Positions 27,809 to 36,755 of a stretch of 64,000 nucleotides of DNA are shown here, piece after piece. The position numbers and the translations under genes are program-made. This DNA comes from Pontibacter pamirensis. GTDB taxonomy: Bacteria; Bacteroidota; Bacteroidia; Cytophagales; Hymenobacteraceae. The notes below the pieces were generated by a model. The model searched no databases. It saw nothing but the letters and a program-made list of their open reading frames with translations, and was not told where the DNA came from. The stretch spans positions 1 through 64,000 of the forward strand of contig NZ_SSNI01000017.1 of assembly GCF_010015475.1 (NCBI RefSeq), in the 5' to 3' direction. Within the stretch, counting starts at the first letter, position 1. The number at the start of each line of letters is the position of its first letter.

Positions 27809-28645
27809 ATGAAGAAATTTAATTGGCTTTTCTTATTTCTCTTTTCCTTTGCTTTTGTGGCGTGCGATGATGACGATGATGTTGTGTTAGACACTGTTGC
27901 ACCGAATATCACCATTACCAATCCGGCTCCTAATACAACTTTTCCAGCAGGAAGCGATTTTACGCTGACAGCAGACATAACAGACAATGAGGGCCTTGAA
28001 GAAGTAAGGGTGTATGTGACTGGTCCGGACGGTAACCGCATCTCTCAGTACGATGATGAGGTCAGAGACTTTTTAAACGATAATAGAAACTATGATTTAG
28101 AAGTAGACTTTACACTACCTGCTGATGCAGCTACTGGCGCTTATACCATTACTGTGGAAGCGGAAGATGAAGCGACAAATACAACAAGAGCAACCGTTAT
28201 GATGATGGTGAACGAGGCAGATCTCGACGCGGCAGCATTTAATACGACCTTTGCCTCTACAGCCTGGTTCGAGACTTGGGATTTGAACGATGATAACATG
28301 TTGGACGAAACTGAGTTTGGAACCACGTTCTTCCAGACATGGGACTTAGACGATGATGATACTATCACGCAGGCCGAATGGAATGAATTTGCAGAAGACT
28401 TTGGACTGGAAGTTGCTGACTGGGAAGAGTGGGATGCCAATAATGACGATATCCTTACCCAAGCTGAGCTAAACACAGGATTAACAGCCTCTGGTTGGTA
28501 TACTGCCTGGGATGTAGACAATGATGGTTTTATCGAAGAATTAGAGTATACAGGGGGTATTTTTGGCCTTTGGGACGATAATGACGATAATACGCTGACA
28601 GCTGATGAATACGTTGACAGGTACGATACCTATTACGTTATTTAA
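27809..28645 (+). CDS. lipoprotein with Ig-like domain and five EF-hand loops
   Basis: 278 residues. I chose the ATG at 27809 because it gives a compact lipoprotein signal (MKKFNWLFLF...FVA-Cys19). Residues 28-133 form a DUF4625-like Ig fold (VAPNITITNP; GLEEVRVYVTGPDG). The rest holds five 12-residue calcium loops starting at Asp158, 179, 209, 235 and 256, each with D-x-[DN]-x-D spacing and Glu at position 12 (best: DVDNDGFIEELE). Four have Asn or Asp in place of the usual Gly6. The protein should sit on the cell envelope and bind calcium. The convergent gene at 28912-29331 encodes a shorter relative. Confidence 0.8.
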   Translation: MKKFNWLFLFLFSFAFVACDDDDDVVLDTVAPNITITNPAPNTTFPAGSDFTLTADITDNEGLEEVRVYVTGPDGNRISQYDDEVRDFLNDNRNYDLEVDFTLPADAATGAYTITVEAEDEATNTTRATVMMMVNEADLDAAAFNTTFASTAWFETWDLNDDNMLDETEFGTTFFQTWDLDDDDTITQAEWNEFAEDFGLEVADWEEWDANNDDILTQAELNTGLTASGWYTAWDVDNDGFIEELEYTGGIFGLWDDNDDNTLTADEYVDRYDTYYVI

Positions 28646-28646
28646 A

Positions 28647-28718
28647 TATAAAACTGCTATAAAATCAAAAGAGCGCCTCGGGTTGGAGGCGCTCTTTTGA
28701 TTTTATAGCAGTTTTATA
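28647..28718. terminator. 33-bp perfect hairpin terminator
   Basis: The arms 28647-28679 and 28686-28718 are perfectly complementary over 33 bp around GGGTTG (core AGAGCGCCTC / GAGGCGCTCT, with AT-rich ends). It begins one base after the TAA of the EF-hand lipoprotein gene and faces the convergent paralogue gene, so it could work in both directions. Confidence 0.8.
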
Positions 28719-28911
28719 ACTAAGAAAATAATAATGTGTGTAGGTATGTGGGCAATAGCTGAAAAAACCTAACTTATAGAATTGGTGTAAAACAAATTCA
28801 CAGGCACATTTCGTGATTAAGACTTTTTTATATAGCCCCACTTCTAAATTCTCCTTTTGATAAGAAGTCTTTTCTCTAATGTTTTCCGGCCCGTCATTAT
28901 ATAAAGCAGGC

Positions 28912-29331
28912 TTACTCTGTCACAAAAACTGAAACATATTGTGATGCTGTATTTCCCTGATCGTCTATTGCTTCCACAGTCATAGAATAAGGGCCTTTAG
29001 GTGCGTTTGCATCCAGGATAACTTTTAAATCTAAATCCTTTTCTCTACCGTCATTCAGGAAAATATTCATGCCCTCCTCATTTAACTGACGCACCTTCAG
29101 TTTTGGGTCTGTTACATACACCCTTACCTCACTAAGGCCCACATTGTCACTTACCTCCGCTCTTAGCTCAATCACATCACTTCGCTTAAAAGTAGCACCA
29201 GCGGCTGGAGACGTGATTAGAACAGTAGGAGGAGTAGCATCCACTGCAACAACATCATCATCCTCGCAGGCAAGAAAGGACAGGGAAAACAGCACTACTA
29301 AAAGCATATTGATTTGTTTTATAGCATTCAT
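28912..29331 (-). CDS. DUF4625-like lipoprotein, paralogue of the EF-hand lipoprotein
   Basis: 139 residues from the ATG at 29331, chosen because it gives a signal peptide with lipobox FLA-Cys22. The mature part is one Ig-like domain (PPTVLITSPAAGATF; GLSEVRVYVTDPK; YSMTVEAIDDQGN) that aligns along its length with residues 28-133 of the gene at 27809, but it lacks EF-hand loops. Expected in the periplasm or on the surface as a lipid-anchored protein. The two genes converge on a 33-bp hairpin and look like an old duplication. Confidence 0.75.
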   Translation of the reverse strand: MNAIKQINMLLVVLFSLSFLACEDDDVVAVDATPPTVLITSPAAGATFKRSDVIELRAEVSDNVGLSEVRVYVTDPKLKVRQLNEEGMNIFLNDGREKDLDLKVILDANAPKGPYSMTVEAIDDQGNTASQYVSVFVTE

Positions 29332-30050
29332 AATTCTTAACAATAAATTAGTGTTAAATGTAGTAAGAGGCTTCTTTATGAAGAGCGGATTATAATAAGA
29401 CAGGCGCCATACGGGTAGCGAGGTAATTCTTGATTGGTCTATCCTGTTCCGGGTTACGCTTGTGCTATCCAACCAAGGCAGCGTTGTCGCGCGACGGCAA
29501 AAGATTGAGACGTAAAAAAATTAAAAATGATGGTAATGTAAAACCTAGATATGCTTTCTCCCGCCCCTATAGGACGAGCAGGTATACTCTGTAAACTCCC
29601 CGCAGAGCCTTTTCCTGAAAATTTGAAGCTTCAAACTTCGAATCTTCCCAAACAGCATCCTGTCTTAGCTTTCCTCCTGAAGAACGGTCCGAACATAGCA
29701 CAGCACCATCCCACAAAGCATGTAAGACTGATCTTAAATACGTTTGAGGACTGAAAAGGTGGTGTGCTTTATATGCTAAATGCGCTTATGAAGGAGCTTT
29801 TGTACTGGAAAAGCCTATATGTTGGCTCTGGCTCTTAATTGCACGATTTATACCGATAAAAGAACCAGTAAATATTCAAACCAAAAGCAGTACATTTTCG
29901 CAAATTTTCATCCTGGCAACGGAGTGAAAATATGTAGGCTTGATTAAATGACAGCTGAATTAAAGTAAGTGCTGTTCTGTTTGCCGACCCTGCAGTAAAA
30001 CAATAAGAAAAGCATGGTGCTTGATCATAAGTCTCCCGCACAAAGTTTTC
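29332..30050. other. 719-bp spacer
   Basis: No gene stands out. It separates the lipoprotein promoter on its left from the 3' end of selO on its right. No striking repeats or hairpins. Confidence 0.45.
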
Positions 30051-31610
30051 TTATGAACTGCAGGATAACATGGAGCAACCGGCTTTGTGACTTGCCCAAT
30101 CTGGCCTTTTGACGAAGAGCTCGTCAAACTTATTTGAGTAAGGCTCCTTAATTGCTTGTTGTAGTTTAACAAACAGCTGGTCCTCGCCACGCTCCAGTTC
30201 TTCTATGGCCTGGTGCAGCAGGTAGTTCCTTAAAATAATGCGGGGGTTATTTTCACGCATCCGTTTCAGGGTATTTTCTCGGGAGGCTTTGTTCTCCTTC
30301 ACCCGCTTGCTATAATTTGTTATCAGGCTATGGAGCGTATCGGAATCAGTTGGTGAAGGTTCCTGGTAGAAGCTGGCTTTAAAATGCTTCACAATATCCT
30401 CCGCATCTTCGAGATTGAGCGGCAGGTCGATGAGGAGCTGGTAAAAAATAGTCATATCAGGTTTTAAGTTTGAGAGTGTCGCCTCAAACTGCTCGATGAG
30501 GTCAACGTCCTCCGGTTTCACTTCGTCAAGTCCAAGTTTATCCCCCATCATGGCCAAGTACTTTTCTGCATATACATCGCCGTAACTCTCCAGCACCTCG
30601 ATTAGCTCTTTTGTGTCGGGCAACAACGGGGCAATGGCGCTGGCCAGACAGCCTAAGTTCCAGTAGGCGATAGCCGGCTGTTTTCCGAAGGCATACCTTC
30701 TGCCCGGCAGATCAGTGGTGTTCGGCGTAAAATTTGGGTCATAATCATCCAGGAAAGAGAAAGGACCATAGTCAATGGTAAGGCCCAGGATAGACATGTT
30801 GTCAGTGTTCATCACGCCATGCACAAAGCCTACACGCTGCCACTCAACTATCATGCTTGCTGTGCGCTCCATCACCTCTTTAAACCATGGCAGGATCTTG
30901 TCTTCCCCTTGTATATGCAGGTAATAGCGGTTGATGGTCCAGTCAGCAAGTTTCTGAAGGCTTTCAATTTCTTTTCTGGCAGCAAGTATCTCGAAATTGC
31001 CGAACCTCAGGAAGCTTGGCGATACCCGCATCACGATAGCGCCCGGTTCATAAGCTGCGTTTCCGTTGTAAAACATATCCCGTAAGACGTGCTCTCCGGT
31101 GGCCACCAGGCTCAGGGCCCTGGTAGTGGGCACGCCAAGGTAATGCATGGCTTCGCTCATCAAGTACTCCCTAACCGAGGAACGCAGCACTGCACGGCCA
31201 TCGGCACGGCGGGAATAGGGGGTAGGGCCGGCGCCCTTCAGCTGCAGTTCCCAGGAATTGCCTTCTGGCGCTTCCCACTCTCCCAATGTAATAGCCCTGC
31301 CATCGCCCAACTGTCCGGCCCAGTTCCCAAACTGATGCCCGGCATAACAGGCCGCATAGGGGTGCATAGAAGAAGTGATGTTGTTCCCTCCCAGAATTTC
31401 TATCTCCTCCTGGCTTTCCGGCTTTTGTATCCCCAGCTTTTTTGCCAGTTCATGGGACCAGGCCAGTAGCGTAGGCTGTTTTACCGGGGTAGGAATGGCT
31501 TTACTGTATAAAACACCCGGCGTTTTCCGGGCCTGAAGGTTGCCACTTTCATCCCCCTCAAAGGTGCTGACAAATTCACGCTTATATTCTTTGGAGCTAA
31601 GACTTTGCAT
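30051..31610 (-). CDS. selO: protein adenylyltransferase SelO (YdiU family)
   Basis: 519 residues, full length for the family. SelO is a pseudokinase-fold enzyme that transfers AMP to Ser, Thr or Tyr of target proteins, linked to redox homeostasis. Motifs: ELQLKGAGPTPYSRRADGRA (about 121-140), EYLMSEAMHYLGVPTTRA, and the catalytic and metal region VHGVMNTDNMS with TIDYGPFSF. The tail ends CSMLSCSS; the last Cys sits at the antepenultimate position, where eukaryotic SelO has selenocysteine. No signal peptide. It appears monocistronic. Confidence 0.93.
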   Translation of the reverse strand: MQSLSSKEYKREFVSTFEGDESGNLQARKTPGVLYSKAIPTPVKQPTLLAWSHELAKKLGIQKPESQEEIEILGGNNITSSMHPYAACYAGHQFGNWAGQLGDGRAITLGEWEAPEGNSWELQLKGAGPTPYSRRADGRAVLRSSVREYLMSEAMHYLGVPTTRALSLVATGEHVLRDMFYNGNAAYEPGAIVMRVSPSFLRFGNFEILAARKEIESLQKLADWTINRYYLHIQGEDKILPWFKEVMERTASMIVEWQRVGFVHGVMNTDNMSILGLTIDYGPFSFLDDYDPNFTPNTTDLPGRRYAFGKQPAIAYWNLGCLASAIAPLLPDTKELIEVLESYGDVYAEKYLAMMGDKLGLDEVKPEDVDLIEQFEATLSNLKPDMTIFYQLLIDLPLNLEDAEDIVKHFKASFYQEPSPTDSDTLHSLITNYSKRVKENKASRENTLKRMRENNPRIILRNYLLHQAIEELERGEDQLFVKLQQAIKEPYSNKFDELFVKRPDWASHKAGCSMLSCSS

Positions 31611-31996
31611 AGGTATATGGTTATCATAAGGGTTGCTGCATTAATGATATGGGGTGAAAGAGCAGCTTGACCATCTTATTTAAACCCTGATTTAGTGGGA
31701 ACGGTTATATTTTAATATAAACAGAACATAGTATAACTATTCCATTTGATTGGGTGAAGGAGTCAATTGCTACTGTTGGTCTAAATCCTATCAATTCTAA
31801 TCTCAAGCTGCTGCTGATGAGACCTTGCGGCATTATCATGGCCTATTTCTTTTTCAGATTCAGTTTGTACTGGTATGTAGAACCTGCATTAGTAAATTGC
31901 CCCCTTGAGGAAGAGTCTTTACTACGGCTGGTGTTAATTGCTTGCTGGTCAAAAAACACAGCAAGGGGGCGTAAGGAGACTTAACAAGCAGATGTG
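31611..31996. other. 386-bp spacer
   Basis: No convincing gene. GCCCCCTTG (31899-31907) and CAAGGGGGC (31962-31970) are inverted copies about 54 bp apart, close to the 3' end of the leftward NHL gene, and could form an open-loop terminator. Confidence 0.35.
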
Positions 31997-34900
31997 TTAG
32001 AGTACTGTTAGCTTTTTCATCACAATGCCTTTGTCAGTTTGTATTTGTAGGATGTAGAGCCCTGCCTGTGCGAATGCGACTTGCATCTCCAACTTATCTG
32101 GGCGGGGACTTGAAACAGCAGTTGAATGTACAAACTTACCAACAGTACTGTACACTTGTACGGCCTGTACATCAAAATCGGCGTGTAAGAAACTGATGGT
32201 AAAGTGACCGGTGGTTGGGTTCGGGTATACTTTAATGGACTGCGTTGGCGTAAGTTCCTCTACTACAAAATTAGTTGTGCTGTATGCCACGCCACCAACA
32301 CCAGTTAGTTTCACTCTACCGGTGGTCGCACCGCGTGGCACACGAACTTTATACATAGCATCTGATGCTTCCACCAGCAGCGCTTTTACCCCGTTAAAGT
32401 AAATCTCATCCTGCACACCATGCACACCAAAATTTGCGCCCGTTATCTCAACAGCAGTGCCTACACTTCCTTTGGAGGGTGTCATGGAGAGAAAGACAGG
32501 AGCCGGTATTACTTCAAAATAAGCGACGCTGGTCGCTTTGCCGCCCGGCGTTTCTACTGTTACAAAGCCAGACGTAGCGCCAACTGGGATTTTCACCGTT
32601 AGTTGCGCTGGTGTTGCCTGAAGAACCTGTGCCTGTGCCTGCCCGAACATCACGCTGTTTCGTGCTGCCGGGGCAAAGTGCGCGCCTTCTATGCTAATTG
32701 TGGCGCCTACAGTGTCTTTGGGGTTACTAAGGCCACTGATGGAGGGCTGATGCCATACCACAAACTCTGAAGCGCTCTCTGCCTCGCCTCCTTTGGTCAT
32801 GATTTTGAATGTGGCAGTCACCGCCTCCGCAGGCACCCGTACCACAAACGTATTACTTGTATTGCTGATAATTTCGCAGAGCTTGGAGCCCAATGTTACA
32901 GTCTGGAGAAGGTCTGAAGTTAGTTGCTCGCCCTGCAGCGTGACGGTGGCGCCAACAATACCCTCTGCAGGGCTAAAACCGTTAAATACCGGCGGCTGGT
33001 ATACCTCAAATGTTTCTGTTGTGCCTGCGACGCCGTCTGGAGTCACTATTTGAAGAGTGCCTGTAACTGCGCTTGCTGGCACCAGCACTTTTAATTCGGT
33101 TTCAGAGGCGCTCACAACGGGAGCCAACAGACCATTAAAATACACCTTATTACTGGCTGCTGTTGCAGAAAACCGCTTGCCATTGAGGGTCACTTCGGTG
33201 CCAGGTTTGCCTGCAGCAGGAGTAAAGCTCGTTATGGCTGGAGTGGCGATTATCTGCTCCAGGTTCAGGAGCACCGTTTCGTCTATAACCAACGGCATAT
33301 CATAGATGTGGTTAATTGTCACATTAGTCCGGACAGGGGAATTGTAATCAAAGAAGATATCGGCGAAATTCTCCACGGCTGTTTTCTCCGGCAGGTCTGC
33401 TTTAGGTTTAATACTGAACTGGATATATCCGTGGCTACCCGGCTCATTGCTGGTGCTGTCGGGCAGCATGATGTTGTCGAACGTCCAGGTAAGCACTGGT
33501 TTTCCTTTCCCGCTTAATTCATACCGATAGGTATGGGAGGCTGAGCCGATTTGAAGCGTGCTCAGGTCCAGGTGTTCGGAGAGCGTATCCACCACTACTA
33601 CCCGGTAAGCCACGTCGGTGCCGGTGTTCTGGAACCGTATTTTATACTTGAGCGCTACCCCGGTCGGTGTATAATTTTCTTCTGTTCGTCCGACAGGTAA
33701 CACCAACTTGTCATTCGGGTCGAAAGAGTCGATGATGGGCAGGCATTCTTCTGCTACTTCAGCTTCTTCGTCATCAGAGGGCATGGTGTTCACAAAGCCG
33801 GTGCTGAAGGCGGTGGGGGTGGATAACGTACTGCAGGCTTCTACTGTCATACTGGCCATAGTGTTGTCTCCGTTTCCGTCGGGCTGGTCTGCTTCCAGCC
33901 GTACGGTTCTGCCACCTGCCGGCACCCAGAGTACCATGCTGTCGCCGGCAGCCAGCCTATAATCCTCTACCGTGGAAAGCAGTCCGTTGATGTACTTCCT
34001 GAATTGCTCGCTTTCTTCCATGTCAACTTGGCCCGTGTTCTTAATCACAAAGCGTACTTTGCCTGTTTCAGCGTTACACGTGCCGGTAATAGAAATAACA
34101 GGAGCAGGGGGTGCCGTTGGGCTCTGGTTGCCTGGTGTTATCCATACCTTGGTGCATACCGTCATGCCGCGTATACTTTCATCTCCGCACACCACTTTAT
34201 CCTGTATGGTAATGACGCTGGTTTTTCCTGCTGCTACTGTGCCTGCTTCAAAAACATAGGTACCATTGGGCAGGCGGGTGTAGGGTTTGTCTGCCGACAG
34301 CAGTTCTACCTGCACCGGTAGCTGCAAATATACTTTCGCATTGTTGGCAGGAGCATAGCCAGTATTGGAGTAGGTGAGCTTTGTGGTGCTCTCAAAGCAA
34401 CGGCGTCGGCGGTCGGAGGAGACGCTGACATAGAGGTAGGGGGAGAGGGTGACTTTGTTGCCGAAGTTATGGTTAAGAGAAGTGTTGCCTATGGAAGTAA
34501 AGCTTACGTGCTGTTCTGGGGTACAAGCCTCTGTTTTTTTACCTACCATGTTTGTGCCTGCAGGCAAAATTGATGCTATATTGTAACTGCCACTCTCTAC
34601 TTCTAATGTATAATTACCGTCTTTGTCTGAAAGTGCATAATAGGGGCCTGGGGTCGCTTCCACTATGACACCTGCCATTCCTTTTTCTCCCATGTCCTTT
34701 AAACAATTTTTATTCTGGTCTAGATAGACGGTGCCAGAAATTCGGTTGTATGCTGTACTGTCTCCCTCAGTATTTATAGTAAAACAAGTTAAAGTACGGT
34801 GTATGCTGCGAATATATACCCGGGTTCCTGAAGCATTTACAGAAGGTTGGTAACTGATAAGGTTATCATGAAAGCTACTGATACCCATAATAGCTCCTGT

Positions 34901-36547
34901 AGTAGAATTACACTTTATCAGGTAACCTCTTTTGTAACCATCTTCCGTGAGATAAATATTATTTTCTGCATCAAAATCAATACCCAGTGCACTTATACCG
35001 TAGGGGTGATCGGCAGGTATGAAGTCACTTATATAATCACCATTCAAGTTGTATTTTTTTATACCGATTCGAAGCAAGATATAGAGTTGCCCTGTGTTAT
35101 CAATATTAAAGTTAATCCCGTTAAAGTCATTATCCGAGAATATTATCGGACTTTCTGTTTCGTTGTTAATAAATGTTATACGAGTGACAAATACACCGGC
35201 TGGATTATACTTATATAGATAAGACTGATCAGAGATGTATATATTACCTTCATGATCAATGGCTATACGACCTGGCTCAGCTGGAGCGGTGGGGGTTACT
35301 GTGGTAGAACCATTACTTGGTGCAAACCGGGAAATGAATTCGCCACGAGAGCTAAATTTCTGAACAGAGCCCTTCACGTCTGGTGCCAACACATAAACAT
35401 CTCCGTTCCTGTCGATGGCCATATCTCTTATATAATCCTTAAACTCACCGTCTACATCAGCTCTCCCCCCAAAAGTGAAATAATGCTGCCCGTACTTATT
35501 AAATTTTTTGACTAGTCCTGTAATATGGTCAGCTACAAAAAAATTACCTGTGGCATCTGATTCAGCCGCAACAGGATAATTAATCAGTCTGTCTTCGGTG
35601 CTGGGGTCTCCAAAACTAAGTAAGAAGACCCCACCTGGGGAAAATTTCTGAATACGTGTGGGATAAGAACTCTCTGCTACATATATATAACCATCATCAT
35701 CTACCGCAATACTCAATAGCGGGCTAGTCATCTGACCTTTACCCGAGCCTTTTGACCCGAAACTGGAAATTAAATCACCTTCCGTATCAAACTTAATAAC
35801 TCTATATGCTCCCACATCTGTTATGTATATATTGCCTTGTTTATCCAGTGCAACATCAGATGGGTGAAAGAGAACAGTAGAAGTATCTGATACAATCTGT
35901 TTTATAAAACCACCTTCTTTGTTTAGTACCTGAATTCTTTTATTATTTGAATCTACTACGTATAAGTTACCCGCTTCATTAAGCGCCAGCTGTGTTGGCA
36001 TGTTAAATTGTCCTGGTTCTGCACCTAAGGAACCTATTACAAAAACAACATTACCTTGTTGATCAAACTTTTGAATTCTGTGATTTCTTGTGTCAGCAAT
36101 GTAGATAAATCCCTCCTGGTCAACTACTATACCTTGTGGGTATTCAAATTGTCCTGGCAAATTGCCTCTTTCCCCCAGGTGGAGAATTGTTTCGCCAGCA
36201 GGGTTTATTTTTTGAACAGTTCCACTGAAAGATGTTAAGATATAGCAATTACCATCTTTATCGCGGCTGATCCGATAGTGGCGATTATAATCTGTCAGTT
36301 TCTTTTCCGGAAAATTAGGATCTGCATAATTCAGATATAATTCGTTTTTATAATTTCCAGAAGTATCAAATACACGGGTTGCATGAGAATCAGCAACATA
36401 AATCAGTCCATCATCCCCAATGACGAGATCAAAAGGGTCGTTGAGAGTGTTGCCTAATACATAAGCCGGAGAATATGTTGGCGTTTGAGCAGGAGCAGCT
36501 AAGTTGCAAGACATGAAGAAAAAGAAGAGTAGTAAAGCTGTTTTCAT
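31997..36547 (-). CDS. very large secreted NHL-repeat/IPT protein with T9SS sorting domain
   Basis: 1516 residues from the ATG at 36547, chosen for its clean signal peptide (MKTALLLFFFF...APAQ). Residues about 30-600 are NHL-type beta-propeller repeats (GLIYVADS, GFIYIADTRNHRIQKFDQQG, GNLYVVDSNNKRIQVLN and similar). A prealbumin/SdrD-like module follows (ISGTVYLDQNKNCLKDMGEKG), then a DUF11/DUF7619-like module (SFDPNDKLVLP; KIRFQNTGTDVAYRVVVVD), four IPT/TIG domains, and a type A T9SS C-terminal domain (VYPNPTTGHFTISF ... KGIVMKKLTVL). It should be exported by the type IX system to the surface or medium, likely as an adhesin or binding protein. Long palindrome in its leader. Confidence 0.88.
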   Translation of the reverse strand: MKTALLLFFFFMSCNLAAPAQTPTYSPAYVLGNTLNDPFDLVIGDDGLIYVADSHATRVFDTSGNYKNELYLNYADPNFPEKKLTDYNRHYRISRDKDGNCYILTSFSGTVQKINPAGETILHLGERGNLPGQFEYPQGIVVDQEGFIYIADTRNHRIQKFDQQGNVVFVIGSLGAEPGQFNMPTQLALNEAGNLYVVDSNNKRIQVLNKEGGFIKQIVSDTSTVLFHPSDVALDKQGNIYITDVGAYRVIKFDTEGDLISSFGSKGSGKGQMTSPLLSIAVDDDGYIYVAESSYPTRIQKFSPGGVFLLSFGDPSTEDRLINYPVAAESDATGNFFVADHITGLVKKFNKYGQHYFTFGGRADVDGEFKDYIRDMAIDRNGDVYVLAPDVKGSVQKFSSRGEFISRFAPSNGSTTVTPTAPAEPGRIAIDHEGNIYISDQSYLYKYNPAGVFVTRITFINNETESPIIFSDNDFNGINFNIDNTGQLYILLRIGIKKYNLNGDYISDFIPADHPYGISALGIDFDAENNIYLTEDGYKRGYLIKCNSTTGAIMGISSFHDNLISYQPSVNASGTRVYIRSIHRTLTCFTINTEGDSTAYNRISGTVYLDQNKNCLKDMGEKGMAGVIVEATPGPYYALSDKDGNYTLEVESGSYNIASILPAGTNMVGKKTEACTPEQHVSFTSIGNTSLNHNFGNKVTLSPYLYVSVSSDRRRRCFESTTKLTYSNTGYAPANNAKVYLQLPVQVELLSADKPYTRLPNGTYVFEAGTVAAGKTSVITIQDKVVCGDESIRGMTVCTKVWITPGNQSPTAPPAPVISITGTCNAETGKVRFVIKNTGQVDMEESEQFRKYINGLLSTVEDYRLAAGDSMVLWVPAGGRTVRLEADQPDGNGDNTMASMTVEACSTLSTPTAFSTGFVNTMPSDDEEAEVAEECLPIIDSFDPNDKLVLPVGRTEENYTPTGVALKYKIRFQNTGTDVAYRVVVVDTLSEHLDLSTLQIGSASHTYRYELSGKGKPVLTWTFDNIMLPDSTSNEPGSHGYIQFSIKPKADLPEKTAVENFADIFFDYNSPVRTNVTINHIYDMPLVIDETVLLNLEQIIATPAITSFTPAAGKPGTEVTLNGKRFSATAASNKVYFNGLLAPVVSASETELKVLVPASAVTGTLQIVTPDGVAGTTETFEVYQPPVFNGFSPAEGIVGATVTLQGEQLTSDLLQTVTLGSKLCEIISNTSNTFVVRVPAEAVTATFKIMTKGGEAESASEFVVWHQPSISGLSNPKDTVGATISIEGAHFAPAARNSVMFGQAQAQVLQATPAQLTVKIPVGATSGFVTVETPGGKATSVAYFEVIPAPVFLSMTPSKGSVGTAVEITGANFGVHGVQDEIYFNGVKALLVEASDAMYKVRVPRGATTGRVKLTGVGGVAYSTTNFVVEELTPTQSIKVYPNPTTGHFTISFLHADFDVQAVQVYSTVGKFVHSTAVSSPRPDKLEMQVAFAQAGLYILQIQTDKGIVMKKLTVL

Positions 36548-36568
36548 GAGCTGTTTGGATAGAAAAAG

Positions 36569-36606
36569 ACAAAGTGTACTATATATGTATATATAGTACA
36601 CTTTGT
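36569..36606 (-). promoter_or_regulatory. 18-bp palindrome in the leader of the NHL gene
   Basis: The arms ACAAAGTGTACTATATAT and their complement flank GT (36569-36606), ending 22 bp before the start codon. On the minus strand it is followed by CTTTTTCT, so it could be an attenuator-like hairpin, or at DNA level an operator. There is no gene directly upstream on the same strand whose terminator it could be, except the DNA before 36626. Confidence 0.5.
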
Positions 36607-36755
36607 AAATATATAAAAGAAGCATTACTTAATAACACAAGCTCTATCTAAAACACGCTGCTTTTGCCGTACAAAAGGCAGAAAACCTGCTACAGCGTCA
36701 GGTATGATACAAAATGAACAGCAACAGCCCTCAAGAAACTATAATACAATCTTTC

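Noticed and set aside
31754-31984. 76-residue frame before the NHL gene's 3' end
   Set aside because: No family, no start context, and it overlaps an inverted repeat.
36548-36625. Upstream extension of the NHL protein
   Set aside because: It would be translated from the palindrome itself and precede the clear signal peptide.
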